Assembly (NCBI GenBank): GCA_005774545.1
Contig: VAUL01000004.1
Span: 1 to 64,000 of the forward strand
Reading direction: 5' to 3'
Source: Deltaproteobacteria bacterium
GTDB lineage: Bacteria; Desulfobacterota; Desulfuromonadia; Desulfuromonadales; BM103
DNA: 64,000 nt
Part shown: positions 35,678-44,685 of the stretch, piece by piece
How positions within the stretch are numbered: the stretch's first letter is position 1
Layout: every line of letters begins with the position of its first letter
Program-made: the position numbers and the translations under genes
The notes under the pieces: generated by a model
Seen by the model: only the letters and a program-made list of their open reading frames with translations
Databases searched by the model: none
What the model was told of the DNA's origin: nothing

Positions 35678-37090
35678 TTACTTCTTGCGGCTGTTGGCGC
35701 GGGCGAATTTGGGGTTGTCCATCGGATCGCCCTGGTAGCCGAGGGCCTTCCAGTCGAGCCGGCCGCCGTCGCCGTGGCAGTCGAGGCAGCCAAGAGCCTT
35801 CTCTTTCGGTGAAACCATGTGGTTGATCCGCCAGTACATCTCGGTCGGGGCGAAGCCGTATTCGCCGCTGTACGGCAAGCCGCTCGCCGCCATCCCCAGC
35901 TTGGCCGCCTTGGCCCAGTCGAAGTCGCGCCAGTAGCCGCCTTCGCCGAACACCTTGGCGGTGATGAAGGTCTTGTTCTTGACGTCGTAGATCTGCTTGC
36001 CGCTGTGCAGCTTGAACGGGTAGATCCTGGCCTTCTCATCCTTGATGCTGCCGTTCGGATAGGTCAGGCGGGTGACCTTGCTCGGGTCGATCTTGTCGCC
36101 GGCCTGGTAGGCGCTGGCGGTGCCGTTGTGCCAGAGGTAGACCGGCTTGACCATCTTCCCCCAGGTGAAGTGCCCTTTCTTCTTGTCGTAGGCGTGCTTG
36201 CCGAGGGCATCGGTGCTCTCGGGGATCTCCTGCCCGGCCGTCGACCAGTCCCAGGAGAGCTTGGTCGGCACCTCGCGGGCGAAGAAGGGGATGTGGCACG
36301 TCTGGCAGGAGACGCTGGCCAGGTGCTGGTTGAGGCGCGACTGCTTGTGCGGCGCCGCCTCGTGGCACTGCTCGCAGGAGAAGTGGTTCTTGCCGCCCGG
36401 CGAGACCGCCAGCGACTGGCCGGGGATCTGGTGGTCCCTGGTCTTGTGGCATTCCTGGCAGGCGAAGTTGTTGCCGTCCGTATCCATGTGCACGTCGAGC
36501 TGGCGGTTCGGATACTCCATGGACGAGTCGAGGTCGCCATGCTTCACCGCATCGCCGCCGCCGCCGTAGAAATGGCAGCTGCCACAGTTGAAGCGGGTCG
36601 GCTTGCCGACGTTCTGGGCGACGTGCATCAGGTCGACGCGCTTGGCCGGGTGGCCGGCGCCGCTCGGGTCCTTGCTGTAGGTGCCGGTGGTGTCGTGACA
36701 GACCAGGCAGTCGATGTTCCCGGGATTGCTGAAGTCGAAGCTGGCGTCCTTCCAGCCGTAGCCGGCGTGACAGCTGGTGCAGCGCGGTTCGTTGCCGGCG
36801 ATGGAGGTGCAGAAGTTGTTGATGACGTTTTTCTTGCCGCGAACGGTTTCCTTGCCGTTGACGTCCTGCTTGAGCGCCCACGTCCAGTGGGTGGTCTTCA
36901 TGAAGTCGGCGGCGTGTTTTTCGTGGCACTTGAGGCACTGCGCCGTGACCTGCGGGCCGCTTTCCAGCGGGCCCTGCACGAAGTAGCTGTGATCGTTTTC
37001 GGCCTTGGCCATGGCGCTTGTCGCCAGCGCCGTCAGCCCCAGGGCCAGGGCCAGGAACATGCCCAGCCGGCAGGTGAATCGATGTGTCAT
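35678..37090 (-). CDS. Octaheme cytochrome c (OTR family), copy 2
   Basis: A 470-residue periplasmic cytochrome closely related to the product at 20247-21647. Signal peptide ends near SAMAKA (about 29). Eight CXXCH sites: CLKCH, CTSCH, CLVCH, CGSCH, CQECH, CEQCH, CQTCH, CLDCH. The same HWTW, SCHAGYGWKD, CHDTTGTY and FYGGGGDAVKHGDLDSS landmarks are kept. It follows the porin gene, separated by a terminator-like hairpin, so its expression may be partly independent. ATG after AAAGGA. Confidence 0.92.
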   Translation of the reverse strand: MTHRFTCRLGMFLALALGLTALATSAMAKAENDHSYFVQGPLESGPQVTAQCLKCHEKHAADFMKTTHWTWALKQDVNGKETVRGKKNVINNFCTSIAGNEPRCTSCHAGYGWKDASFDFSNPGNIDCLVCHDTTGTYSKDPSGAGHPAKRVDLMHVAQNVGKPTRFNCGSCHFYGGGGDAVKHGDLDSSMEYPNRQLDVHMDTDGNNFACQECHKTRDHQIPGQSLAVSPGGKNHFSCEQCHEAAPHKQSRLNQHLASVSCQTCHIPFFAREVPTKLSWDWSTAGQEIPESTDALGKHAYDKKKGHFTWGKMVKPVYLWHNGTASAYQAGDKIDPSKVTRLTYPNGSIKDEKARIYPFKLHSGKQIYDVKNKTFITAKVFGEGGYWRDFDWAKAAKLGMAASGLPYSGEYGFAPTEMYWRINHMVSPKEKALGCLDCHGDGGRLDWKALGYQGDPMDNPKFARANSRKK

Positions 37091-37145
37091 GATCGTCGTC
37101 CTTTCCGTTCTTCGCCCGGCGCTTCACGGCGCCGGCAGACAAAAC

Positions 37146-37170
37146 AAGGGAGCGGCCGTGCCGCTCCCTT
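37146..37170 (-). terminator. Terminator/attenuator after the porin gene
   Basis: An 11-bp stem AAGGGAGCGGC/GCCGCTCCCTT with a CGT loop. On the minus strand TTGTTTTG follows. Confidence 0.75.
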
Positions 37171-37180
37171 TAGTTAAAAG

Positions 37181-39022
37181 CTAAAACTTGATGGTCAGCG
37201 AGGCGTTCACGTCCCAGACCTTGTCCAGGACCGGGAACATGGAGAATTCCTTGCCGTCCTGGACGTCCTCGACCTTTTTCGGCAGGCCGACCGGCGAGCC
37301 GCTGCCGGTGTATTCATAGTCGTAGTAGATGCCGCTGAGCTTGATGAACATGTTCGGATTGACATCGAATATGTAGTAGGCTTCGCCGGCGTGACCGCGG
37401 GTCGCCAGCTTGCTCCCGACAATGTCGTCCTGGGCCTGGGTGAACGGCGTCCAGTACTTGGAACCGTAGTTGTACTCCAGGCCGAACTTGCCCATCGGCG
37501 CCGGCGTCTGGAAGCCGACGTAGATGCTGTAGCCGTCGCGCTCCTGGTCCCAGTTGGCCGACTTGATGTATTCGCCGGTATGCTGCATCTCGACGCCGGC
37601 GAAATTGCCCTTGTCGTCGAGCTTGATGTCGGTGACCTTCATGACCGGCAGGGCGTCGTAGAGCAGGCCGCCGAGCCCCATCGGGTTGTAGTTGGCATTC
37701 GGCTCGGTACGGGTCCAGCCGAAGGAGCCGAACCATTTGACGCCGTTTTCCTCCTGCCGGCTGAAGCCGAGCCCGACCAGGTTCATGTCGCCGATGTTCT
37801 CCTGCCCCTGGAAGCGGCTGATGTAGGCGCCGCCGTTCATCCCGTCGGGGATGCCGTCGTTGTTGGTGTCGGCAAAGGGCATGACCGCCAGCCCCTTGAA
37901 CGAATCGACGATGTCGAAGGCGCGGAAGGCGGTCAGCTGGACGAAATTGGTCCCGTCGTTGAGCACATCGATGTTGAAGCCGGCCATGTGGGTGTCGTCG
38001 AGATCGGTTTCGGCAAAGAGCGAGCCGTTGCCGTACTCGGACTCGAAACCCTGACCGTAGCAGAGCCGCGCGACCATGCCGTCGATGCCGGTGAGGTCTT
38101 CGAGCCCGTAGCCGAGGGTGATGCCGTCAAAGTTGAAGTTGACCAGGTGGCCGGTCGGCGTGCCGCCGCGCAGTTCGTTTTCGCGGAACTCGGTCGGCGG
38201 GCCGTAGGTCGAGGGGCGGCGGCCGATGGAGAGGTAGAACGGGGTGCCGCCGATCTTGTTCCAGTCGAAATAGGCGCGCTCGACGTGGAGCAGGTCGCCG
38301 GTGGTGTTGCCGCTGTTGGTGCCGTCCATGGTGAATGAGTCGAAAGAATCGAACACCTGGACGCCGGTCGAGTCGCCCCAGTTCTTGTACATGTTGAGGC
38401 GGCCGGAGAAGTTGACGTTGTCCCAGACCTTGGCCTTCATGTTCAGGCGCAGCCGGGTCGTGTAGAGGATGCTGTTGTCGGCGTCGTACTTGGTCGGGCC
38501 GTTGCCGAACATCCCCTTGCCGCCGAGTTGCCCGGCCATGTACTTGCTCAAAAGGTCCGGGTAGGCGGCTCCCAGCGCACTGAACTTGTTGAAGAACTCC
38601 TGGTTGCTGGCGGTGTCGATGACGCCGTTGTCGGTCAGGTCGGCGACATAGGCCGCCATGCCGGCATTGGCCATGCCGACGAACTGGTCGAAATCGGTCA
38701 TCATCCCCTGGTTGACGGTAATGTCCTTGTACACCAGGCTGTCGGCCTTGCCGCGCAGGTCGCCGGTGAAGGTGATGCGGTCGAGCACCGAATGCTTCTC
38801 CACGGCGTCAAGCCGCTTGGCAAGCTCCTTGACTTCGGGCGATGCCGGCGCTTCGGGCTTTTTGCTCTCCTCGACCTTTTTCGACAGGGCTTCCAGCGCG
38901 GCGCTGAGCTGCTGGATCTTCTGCTGCAGTTCCTGGATGGCAACCTCTTCCGGGGTCGCGGCCAGGCCGGCAGCGGGGAGCGCCAACAAGGCGGCCATCC
39001 CCAGGCACAGTAACCTCTTCAT
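37181..39022 (-). CDS. Outer-membrane porin-like beta-barrel (DUF3373-like)
   Basis: A 613-residue protein. Signal peptide to about residue 21, then a coiled coil (about 25-75: IQELQQKIQQLSAALEALSKK and onward), then a beta-barrel of alternating strands that ends in LTIKF, the aromatic C-terminal signature of outer-membrane proteins. Content and layout match the large porins of metal-reducing bacteria grouped as DUF3373. Downstream of a monoheme cytochrome gene, with 38 bases between, so the two form one unit. Confidence 0.8.
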   Translation of the reverse strand: MKRLLCLGMAALLALPAAGLAATPEEVAIQELQQKIQQLSAALEALSKKVEESKKPEAPASPEVKELAKRLDAVEKHSVLDRITFTGDLRGKADSLVYKDITVNQGMMTDFDQFVGMANAGMAAYVADLTDNGVIDTASNQEFFNKFSALGAAYPDLLSKYMAGQLGGKGMFGNGPTKYDADNSILYTTRLRLNMKAKVWDNVNFSGRLNMYKNWGDSTGVQVFDSFDSFTMDGTNSGNTTGDLLHVERAYFDWNKIGGTPFYLSIGRRPSTYGPPTEFRENELRGGTPTGHLVNFNFDGITLGYGLEDLTGIDGMVARLCYGQGFESEYGNGSLFAETDLDDTHMAGFNIDVLNDGTNFVQLTAFRAFDIVDSFKGLAVMPFADTNNDGIPDGMNGGAYISRFQGQENIGDMNLVGLGFSRQEENGVKWFGSFGWTRTEPNANYNPMGLGGLLYDALPVMKVTDIKLDDKGNFAGVEMQHTGEYIKSANWDQERDGYSIYVGFQTPAPMGKFGLEYNYGSKYWTPFTQAQDDIVGSKLATRGHAGEAYYIFDVNPNMFIKLSGIYYDYEYTGSGSPVGLPKKVEDVQDGKEFSMFPVLDKVWDVNASLTIKF

Positions 39023-39060
39023 CGTCTGCCTCCTCTTTCAAAAAATGAATGAATGCCCGA

Positions 39061-39378
39061 TCACCCGCAGGTTTCCGGATGCGGCGAGTCGGCGGCGTGA
39101 TCGTAAAGGAACTGATGGATGTCCTTGAGATCCTGCTCCGAGAGCCCCTTGAGCGGTTCGGGGTTGTGCTCGAGCTTTTCGAAGAAACGATCCCACTGCT
39201 GCATGGTCTTGGTCATTGGCGTCACTTCTCCCCCGGCGCCGCCGGCACCGTGGCACTCCTTGCAGGTTTTCTTGAAGAGATGCTTCCCTTTGCGCGGGTT
39301 GCCGCCCTCGGCGCCGAAAGCCGAGGAGGCGAGAGCCACTGTCAAGCTCAGTGCGATAATGGTGGTGATCCGTTTCAT
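39061..39378 (-). CDS. Monoheme class I cytochrome c
   Basis: A 105-residue precursor. Signal peptide to SSAFGA (about 22), one heme site KTCKECHGAGGAGG (about 36-49) and a distal Met candidate in VTPMTKTMQQW. Small soluble class I fold, with a C-terminal helix LSEQDLKDIHQFLYDHA. It starts the cytochrome-porin operon. The start at 39378 fits the signal peptide; a longer in-frame extension covers the AT-rich promoter. Confidence 0.87.
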   Translation of the reverse strand: MKRITTIIALSLTVALASSAFGAEGGNPRKGKHLFKKTCKECHGAGGAGGEVTPMTKTMQQWDRFFEKLEHNPEPLKGLSEQDLKDIHQFLYDHAADSPHPETCG

Positions 39379-39760
39379 GGCCAGCGCGTCTCCTTTGGTT
39401 GGTTGTGGTTGCCCTTGCCGGGGCAGGGCGTCGTGTTGGTATGCTGCTATCTGTATATGAAAATATATTTTTATAAAACTATCTGAATATATGACTTTCA
39501 TGATGTATGCCAAGTTTGCCGAGACCTGCCAGAAGGGCGTTTGGCGTCGGCTGACGGTCGGGAGGTGGCTGCTTTTCGGTGATAAGGCGCTAACCCGCTG
39601 CCAAATAACAGCACCGGAGAAACGATGCGGGTCGGCTTTGAAAGTGCGGCCGTGGACGCTTCAGTCTTTGCGGGACGATGGTGGTGCCGGTAACGCGCGA
39701 GAGGATTTTCCCGGAGGAGAGCCAGCCGGGGCGGTTTGATGGCCGCCGGCTGGCAGGAGA
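39379..39760. other. Promoter region with AT-rich repeats
   Basis: 382 bases without a gene. Near 39448-39492 are two related TATCTG-ATAT direct repeats (TATCTGTATATG and TATCTGAATATATG) around an AT-rich core, the probable promoter and regulator site of the cytochrome-porin unit. At 39721-39754 a GCCAGCCGG/CCGGCTGGC hairpin follows the cysA gene and may end that transcript. Confidence 0.4.
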
Positions 39761-40849
39761 TCAGATCTGGTAGTCGAGCGGCTGCCCCTCGACGAAGACC
39801 CGCATGCTCTTCGGCCGGATATAGACCCGGTCGCCGACTTGCAGGGCCAGTTCGCGCAGGCGGTCGCGGGTCAGTTCCGCCTCGACCTGCAGGTGATTGT
39901 CGAGACGCTCCAGTTCCAGGCGCGGCAGGCCGCCGGCGCCGTGGATGTGGCCGATCACCGCCGCGATGGCGTCGGGGCCGGTCTGCTCGCGGCTGACCTC
40001 GATGTCGTGGGGGCGCACGTAACCGACCAGTTCCCGGCTGCCGGCAGCCTGCAGGGCGGGGAGAGGGAAGTCGACATTGCCGACCCGGGCCTGGCCGCCG
40101 TCGATGCGGCCGTGGAAGAGGTTGACGTTGCCCAGGAAGCCGTAGACGAAGGGGTTCGCCGGGTTGTCGTAGACCTCGGCCGGCGGGCCGACCTGCTCGA
40201 TCCGGCCCTGGTTCATCACCACCACCTGGTCGGCGACTTCCAACGCCTCTTCCTGGTCGTGGGTGACGAACACGCTGGTCACGTGGATCTCGTCGTGCAG
40301 CCGGCGCAGCCAGCGGCGCAGCTCACTGCGCACCTTGGCGTCCAGGGCGCCGAACGGCTCGTCGAGCAGCAGCACCTTCGGCTCCACCGCCAGGGCGCGG
40401 GCCAGGGCCACGCGCTGGCGCTGGCCGCCGGAGAGCTGCGACGGGAAGCGGCCGCCCAGCCCCTCCAGCTGCACCAGCCGCAGCAGCTCCTGGACGCGGT
40501 CGCGGATCGCGCTCTTTTCCGGGCGGGTCTTGCGCGGGCGGACGCGCAGGCCGAAGGCGATGTTCTCGAACACGGTCATGTGCCGGAAAAGCGCGTAATG
40601 CTGGAAGACGAAGCCGACCTGGCGGTCGCCGACGCCGCGGTCGACCACGTCCTCGTCGTGGAAGAGGATCCGGCCGCTCCCCGCGTCGGGCGGCTCCAGC
40701 CCGGCGATGATTCGCAGCAGGGTGGTCTTCCCCGAGCCCGACGGGCCGAGCAGGGCGACCAGCTGGCCGTTGGGGACGTTCAGGCTGACGTCGTTCAGGG
40801 CGGTGAAGGCGCCGAACGTCTTGCTGATGTTGCGAACTTCGATGCTCAT
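39761..40849 (-). CDS. cysA: Sulfate ABC transporter ATP-binding protein
   Basis: A 362-residue ATPase. Walker [10 protein letters not shown] (about 35-43), Q-loop FVFQHYALF, signature [16 protein letters not shown] (about 137), Walker [13 protein letters not shown], switch His [11 protein letters not shown]-terminal TOBE-like region follows. It energises sulfate import with CysT and CysW. Last gene of the sulfate operon. Confidence 0.94.
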   Translation of the reverse strand: MSIEVRNISKTFGAFTALNDVSLNVPNGQLVALLGPSGSGKTTLLRIIAGLEPPDAGSGRILFHDEDVVDRGVGDRQVGFVFQHYALFRHMTVFENIAFGLRVRPRKTRPEKSAIRDRVQELLRLVQLEGLGGRFPSQLSGGQRQRVALARALAVEPKVLLLDEPFGALDAKVRSELRRWLRRLHDEIHVTSVFVTHDQEEALEVADQVVVMNQGRIEQVGPPAEVYDNPANPFVYGFLGNVNLFHGRIDGGQARVGNVDFPLPALQAAGSRELVGYVRPHDIEVSREQTGPDAIAAVIGHIHGAGGLPRLELERLDNHLQVEAELTRDRLRELALQVGDRVYIRPKSMRVFVEGQPLDYQI

Positions 40850-40852
40850 GAC

Positions 40853-41752
40853 TTATTCCTCTGCCGGAGTCGGCTCAAGGGGGGCGGCGGCTTGCCGGCG
40901 CACCTGCCATTCGACCAGGCTCTTGGCGGCCAGGGTCAAAAGCGCCAGGATGGCGAGCAGGGAGGCGACGGCGAAGGCCGCGACGAAGTTGTATTCGTTG
41001 TAAAGGATCTCCACGTGCAGGGGGATGGTGTTGGTCTTGCCGCGGATATGCCCGGAGACGACCGACACCGCGCCGAACTCCCCCATTGCCCGGGCATTGC
41101 ACAGGATCACGCCGTAAAGGAGCGCCCACTTGACGTTGGGGAGCGTCACCCGCCAGAAGGTCTGCCAACCGCTGGCGCCCAGGGAGAGAGCCGCCTGCTC
41201 CTCCTCGGAGCCCTGCTCCTGCATCAGCGGGATCAGCTCCCGGGCGACGAAGGGGAAGGTGACGAAGACGGTGGCCAGGACGATCCCCGGCACGGCGAAG
41301 ATGATCTTCAGATCATGCTCGGCAAGGAACGGCCCCAGCCAACCCTGCAAGCCGAAGAGGAGCACGTAGATCAGCCCCGAGATCACCGGCGAGACGGCGA
41401 AGGGGAGGTCGATCAGGGTCAGCAGCAGGTTTTTGCCGACGAAGTTGAAGCGGGCGATGGCCCAGGCGGCGGCCAGGCCGAAGACCAGGTTGAGCGGCAC
41501 GGCGATGGCCGCGGTCAACAGGGTCAGTTTGATCGCCGCCAGGGCGGCCGGATCGCTGAAGCTTGCCAGGTAGGCATTCCACCCCTTGCGCAGCGCCTCG
41601 GTGAAGACCGCCGCCAGCGGGACGAAGAGAAACAGGGTCAGAAAGCCTAAGGTCAGGGCGATCAGCAGCCACTTGACCCAGGGGCTCTCGGCTGTCGCGC
41701 CGGGAATGGCGGTCGACACTGAACTGGTGCGCAGGGCAATCGGTCCGGCCAT
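40853..41752 (-). CDS. cysW: Sulfate ABC transporter permease
   Basis: A 299-residue permease with about six helices. The EAA-type coupling loop is GSEEEQAALSLGASGWQTFWRVTLPNVKWAL (in part), followed by CNARAMGEFGAVSVVSGHI, characteristic of CysW. A 164-bp element separates it from cysT, so the normally tight coupling is interrupted. Confidence 0.93.
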   Translation of the reverse strand: MAGPIALRTSSVSTAIPGATAESPWVKWLLIALTLGFLTLFLFVPLAAVFTEALRKGWNAYLASFSDPAALAAIKLTLLTAAIAVPLNLVFGLAAAWAIARFNFVGKNLLLTLIDLPFAVSPVISGLIYVLLFGLQGWLGPFLAEHDLKIIFAVPGIVLATVFVTFPFVARELIPLMQEQGSEEEQAALSLGASGWQTFWRVTLPNVKWALLYGVILCNARAMGEFGAVSVVSGHIRGKTNTIPLHVEILYNEYNFVAAFAVASLLAILALLTLAAKSLVEWQVRRQAAAPLEPTPAEE

Positions 41753-41756
41753 GGGC

Positions 41757-41920
41757 TAGTGTCCTGTGGGGTTAGTTCCCTGCACAAATTGTGAGGGATT
41801 TTGGTTTCTGGCAAGGCGCGGTGACGCAGGCATAGTGGGACTACGCCGAGGAACCGCAACGTAGCCAGGGGACGAAAGCGCCACAATTTGAAAGGATAGA
41901 ATTAACCGCACAGGACACTA
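41757..41920. mobile_element. 164-bp MITE, copy 1
   Basis: Ends are TAGTGTCCTGTG..GG(C/T)TA in inverted orientation (about 20 bp, imperfect) with internal CACAAATTGTG/CACAATTTG repeats and no transposase. TA at both ends is the likely target duplication. The insertion uses the TA of the cysT stop TAG, and the element's first G restores TAG. A second copy at 47417-47580 differs at about nine positions by eye. Confidence 0.85.
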
Positions 41921-42760
41921 AACTCCCGCCCGGTAGCGGTGACTGCTCCACCACTGCACCAGGTTGATGAAGAAGAGGATGGCGAAGGAGGCGACCAGCA
42001 TGACCACGGCGATGGCGGTGGCCCCCGGGTAGTCGAACTGCTCCAGCTTGGTGATGATCAGCAGGGCGGTGATCTCGGTCTGCATCGGCATGTTGCCGGA
42101 GATGAACACCACCGAGCCGTACTCGCCCAGCGCCCGCGCGAAGGCGAGGGCGAAGCCGGTGAGCAGCGCCGGCAGGATCGCCGGCAGGATGATGCGGAGA
42201 AAGGTCTGCACCCGGCCGGCCCCCAGGCTGGCGGCGGCTTCTTCCACCGAGCTGTCGAGATCCTCCAGGGCCGGCTGCAGGGTGCGCACCACGAAGGGGA
42301 GGCCGATGAAAGTCAGGGCGATGGTCACTCCCAGCGGCGAGAAGGCGGCCTTGATGCCGAGCGGCTCCAGGTATTGGCCGAGCCAGCCGTTGGGGGCGTA
42401 GAGCGCGGTCAGGGCGATCCCCGAAACCGCCGTGGGCAGGGCGAAGGGGAGATCCACCAGCGCATCGACGATCTTTTTGCCGGGGAAGGAGGTGCGCACC
42501 AGCGTCCAGGCGACGATGAAACCGAACACCGCGTTGATCAGCGCGCCGGCCAGCGACGCGCCGAAGGTCAGCCGGTAGGAGGCCACCACCCGCGGGTCGC
42601 TGACGATCCTCCAGAACTCCTCCCAGCCGAGGGTGGCGGTCCGGAAGAACAGCGCCGAGAGCGGCACCAGCACGATCAGGCTCAGGTACAGGACCGTGTA
42701 GCCGAGGGTCAGGCCGAAGCCGGGGAGGACACTTGGTTGTTTGAGGCGAAAAGGTTTCAT
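41918..42760 (-). CDS. cysT: Sulfate ABC transporter permease
   Basis: A 280-residue permease. Six-helix binding-protein-dependent fold with DLPFALPTAVSGIALTALY, SVEEAAASLGAGRVQTFLRI and FARALGEYGSVVFISGNMP typical of CysT/CysU. Its stop codon TAG coincides with the end of the 164-bp element. Upstream is a strong hairpin after the binding-protein gene. Confidence 0.93.
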   Translation of the reverse strand: MKPFRLKQPSVLPGFGLTLGYTVLYLSLIVLVPLSALFFRTATLGWEEFWRIVSDPRVVASYRLTFGASLAGALINAVFGFIVAWTLVRTSFPGKKIVDALVDLPFALPTAVSGIALTALYAPNGWLGQYLEPLGIKAAFSPLGVTIALTFIGLPFVVRTLQPALEDLDSSVEEAAASLGAGRVQTFLRIILPAILPALLTGFALAFARALGEYGSVVFISGNMPMQTEITALLIITKLEQFDYPGATAIAVVMLVASFAILFFINLVQWWSSHRYRAGV

Positions 42761-42772
42761 CGCTTGGCTCCT

Positions 42773-42800
42773 GCCGGGGCGGCCGTCTGGCCGCCCCGGC
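42773..42800 (-). promoter_or_regulatory. Intercistronic hairpin after the sulfate-binding protein gene
   Basis: A 12-bp perfect stem GCCGGGGCGGCC with a four-base loop. On the coding (minus) strand no T-run follows; the T-run lies on the other strand. It may stabilise the binding-protein message and allow more of it than of the permeases. Confidence 0.55.
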
Positions 42801-42814
42801 GCTTTTCGTCGGCC

Positions 42815-43819
42815 CTATTTTCCGGGCGTATAGATTTGATCGAACACGCCGCCATCTTTGAAGTGTTTATCCTGGGCGCTCTTCCAGCCGCCGAACAGTT
42901 CGTCGATAGTGAAAAGGTTGATCTTCGGGAACTGCTTCTCATAGGTCTTCGCCGCCTCGGGGAGGCGCGGCCGGTAGTAATTCCGGCCGGCGATGTCCTG
43001 CCCTTCCGGACTGTAGAGGTGATTCAGATAGGCTTCGGCCACCTTGCGGGTGCCGCGCTTGTCGGCGACCTTGTCGACCACGGTCACCGGCGGCTCGGCC
43101 AGGATCGAAATCGACGGCACCACGATCTCGAACTTGTCGGCGCCGAACTCCTTGACCGCCAGGAACGCCTCGTTCTCCCAGGAGATGAAGACGTCGCCGA
43201 GACCGCGCTGCACGAAGGTGGTGGTGGAGCCGCGGGCTCCCGAATCGAGCACCGGCACGTTCCTGAACAGGGCGGTGACAAAGTCCCGGGCGGTGGTGTC
43301 GGTGCCGCCCTTCTGCTTCAGGGCGTAGCCCCAGGCCGCCAGGTAGTTCCAGCGGGCGCCCCCCGAGGTCTTCGGATTGGGGGTGATCACCGACACCCCC
43401 GGTCTGACCAGATCGTTCCAGTCCTTGATCCCCCTGGGGTTCCCCTTGCGCACCAGGAAGACGATGGTCGAGGTGTAGGGGGAGCTGTTGTGCGGCAGAC
43501 GCTTCTGCCAGTCGGGCGGCAGCAGTTTGGCTTTGTCGGCGACGGCGTCGATGTCGCCGGCCAGGGCCAGGGTCACCACGTCGGCCTCCAGGCCGTCGAT
43601 GACGGCGCGGGCCTGCTTGCCCGAACCGCCGTGAGACTGCTGCACGGTGACGGTGTCGCCGGTTTTTGCCTTCCAGTGCCTGGCAAAGGCCGCGTTGAAC
43701 TCGACGTACAGCTCGCGGGTCGGGTCGTAGGAGACGTTGAGCAGGGTGACGTCGGCGGCGAAAACACTCCCCGCCGCCAGCAGGGCCGCGAGGGCCAGGA
43801 CGAGACTTCTCTTCAGCAT
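42815..43819 (-). CDS. sbp: Periplasmic sulfate-binding protein
   Basis: A 334-residue solute-binding protein. Signal peptide to AGSVFA (about 21). The family landmarks [59 protein letters not shown] and [10 protein letters not shown] are all present and match Sbp/CysP. The start at 43819 follows AAGGGAAG. First gene of the sulfate transporter operon, controlled through an Rrf2-type operator. Confidence 0.95.
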   Translation of the reverse strand: MLKRSLVLALAALLAAGSVFAADVTLLNVSYDPTRELYVEFNAAFARHWKAKTGDTVTVQQSHGGSGKQARAVIDGLEADVVTLALAGDIDAVADKAKLLPPDWQKRLPHNSSPYTSTIVFLVRKGNPRGIKDWNDLVRPGVSVITPNPKTSGGARWNYLAAWGYALKQKGGTDTTARDFVTALFRNVPVLDSGARGSTTTFVQRGLGDVFISWENEAFLAVKEFGADKFEIVVPSISILAEPPVTVVDKVADKRGTRKVAEAYLNHLYSPEGQDIAGRNYYRPRLPEAAKTYEKQFPKINLFTIDELFGGWKSAQDKHFKDGGVFDQIYTPGK

Positions 43820-43837
43820 GGCACTTCCCTTTCGTTT

Positions 43838-43860
43838 TTGTCTATCGATTAAATAGACTA
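43838..43860. promoter_or_regulatory. Rrf2-type operator upstream of sbp
   Basis: TTGTCTAT-N7-ATAGACTA, a near-perfect inverted repeat identical in layout to 44534-44556. It lies 19 bases ahead of the sbp start codon, where it would block transcription. Confidence 0.65.
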
Positions 43861-43884
43861 TTTGGGTAAAATTTTTTGTCGCCC

Positions 43885-44346
43885 TCAAATCTGGAAGTCG
43901 ACAACCCCGTGCAATTTTTTCTTCTCGTCTTCGGAGCGCTGCAGCATGTCCTGCAGCGTGGTGTGGTCGAGGATCTCGGCCATGGCGTCGCGGACATCCT
44001 TCATCACCAGGCGGATCCCGCAGGTCGCCTCGTCATGGCACTCGGTACATCGCTGGTAGGCGGTTTCGCTGACGCAGGCCACCGGGGCCAGCGGTCCCTC
44101 GAGGATGCGGATGGCCCGGCCGACGCTGATCTCCGCCGGCGGCTTGGCCAGGGAATAGCCGCCGCCTTTCCCTTTGCGGCTCTGCAGCACCCCGGCGTTC
44201 TTGAGCTGGAGCAGGATGTACTCCAGGAACTTCTTGGGAATGCGCTCCCGCTCCGCCAGGTCCGAAATCAGCAGCGGTCCTTCGCCGTATTCACGGGAGA
44301 GGAGGAGCAACGCCTGCAGGCCGTATTTGGTTTTCTTTGATATCAT
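43885..44346 (-). CDS. Rrf2-family transcriptional regulator
   Basis: A 153-residue winged-helix regulator. [20 protein letters not shown] and [22 protein letters not shown] carry the HTH, followed by [14 protein letters not shown]. The sensor segment has four Cys ([19 protein letters not shown]), more than IscR, so an Fe-S cluster or thiol signal is likely. The gene sits just upstream of sbp on the same strand, and both have the same operator, so it probably regulates sulfate uptake and itself (inference). Confidence 0.9.
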   Translation of the reverse strand: MISKKTKYGLQALLLLSREYGEGPLLISDLAERERIPKKFLEYILLQLKNAGVLQSRKGKGGGYSLAKPPAEISVGRAIRILEGPLAPVACVSETAYQRCTECHDEATCGIRLVMKDVRDAMAEILDHTTLQDMLQRSEDEKKKLHGVVDFQI

Positions 44347-44533
44347 TCTTTGTCGCTGGATTATCTGGTCTGGAGACGTGTCGGGTTTCCCGCCAGAGCT
44401 GCCGTCAACGCCTATCGCAAGGGGGCTGCCGGAAACGGTTCCCGACGAGCCATGGCTCGGCCCGGCAGGTCGGTCCGTATCCCGATGGGGTAAGGCTAAC
44501 GGCAGGAGGTGAAACTGTCAAGTAAAATTTATA
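44347..44533. other. Long structured-looking leader of the Rrf2 gene
   Basis: A minus-strand TTGACA (44516-44521) lies 12 bases past the operator, which would give a leader of about 140 nt or more before the Rrf2 start. The leader is GC-rich with several complementary segments (for example CGAGCCATGGCTCG near 44445). I recognise no riboswitch class in it. Confidence 0.35.
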
Positions 44534-44556
44534 TAGTCTATGTATTTTATAGACTA
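44534..44556. promoter_or_regulatory. Rrf2-type operator upstream of the Rrf2 gene
   Basis: Perfect TAGTCTAT-N7-ATAGACTA. Same half-sites and spacing as the sbp operator, suggesting autoregulation. Confidence 0.65.
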
Positions 44557-44584
44557 ATCTGATTCCACCGCGGGTCACACCCCT

Positions 44585-44602
44585 GAATAAAAGGTTTTAT
44601 TC
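44585..44602. repeat. 18-bp perfect palindrome
   Basis: GAATAAAA-GG-TTTTATTC, in the gap between the kinase gene and the Rrf2 leader. Could be a terminator part for the kinase gene or a protein-binding site. Confidence 0.4.
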
Positions 44603-44685
44603 GTTTGGTTGGCCGGTCCGTTGGCAGAACATGAGGACGGCTGCCTGGCAAGGTGTCTTGCTGTTTCGAAGCCGGCACCCGGTTC

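Noticed and set aside
41662-41886. Short frames beginning MWRFRPLATLRFLGVV inside both 164-bp elements
   Set aside because: The two frames are alike only because the elements are copies; no ribosome binding site, and most of the frame is the element's inverted-repeat body.
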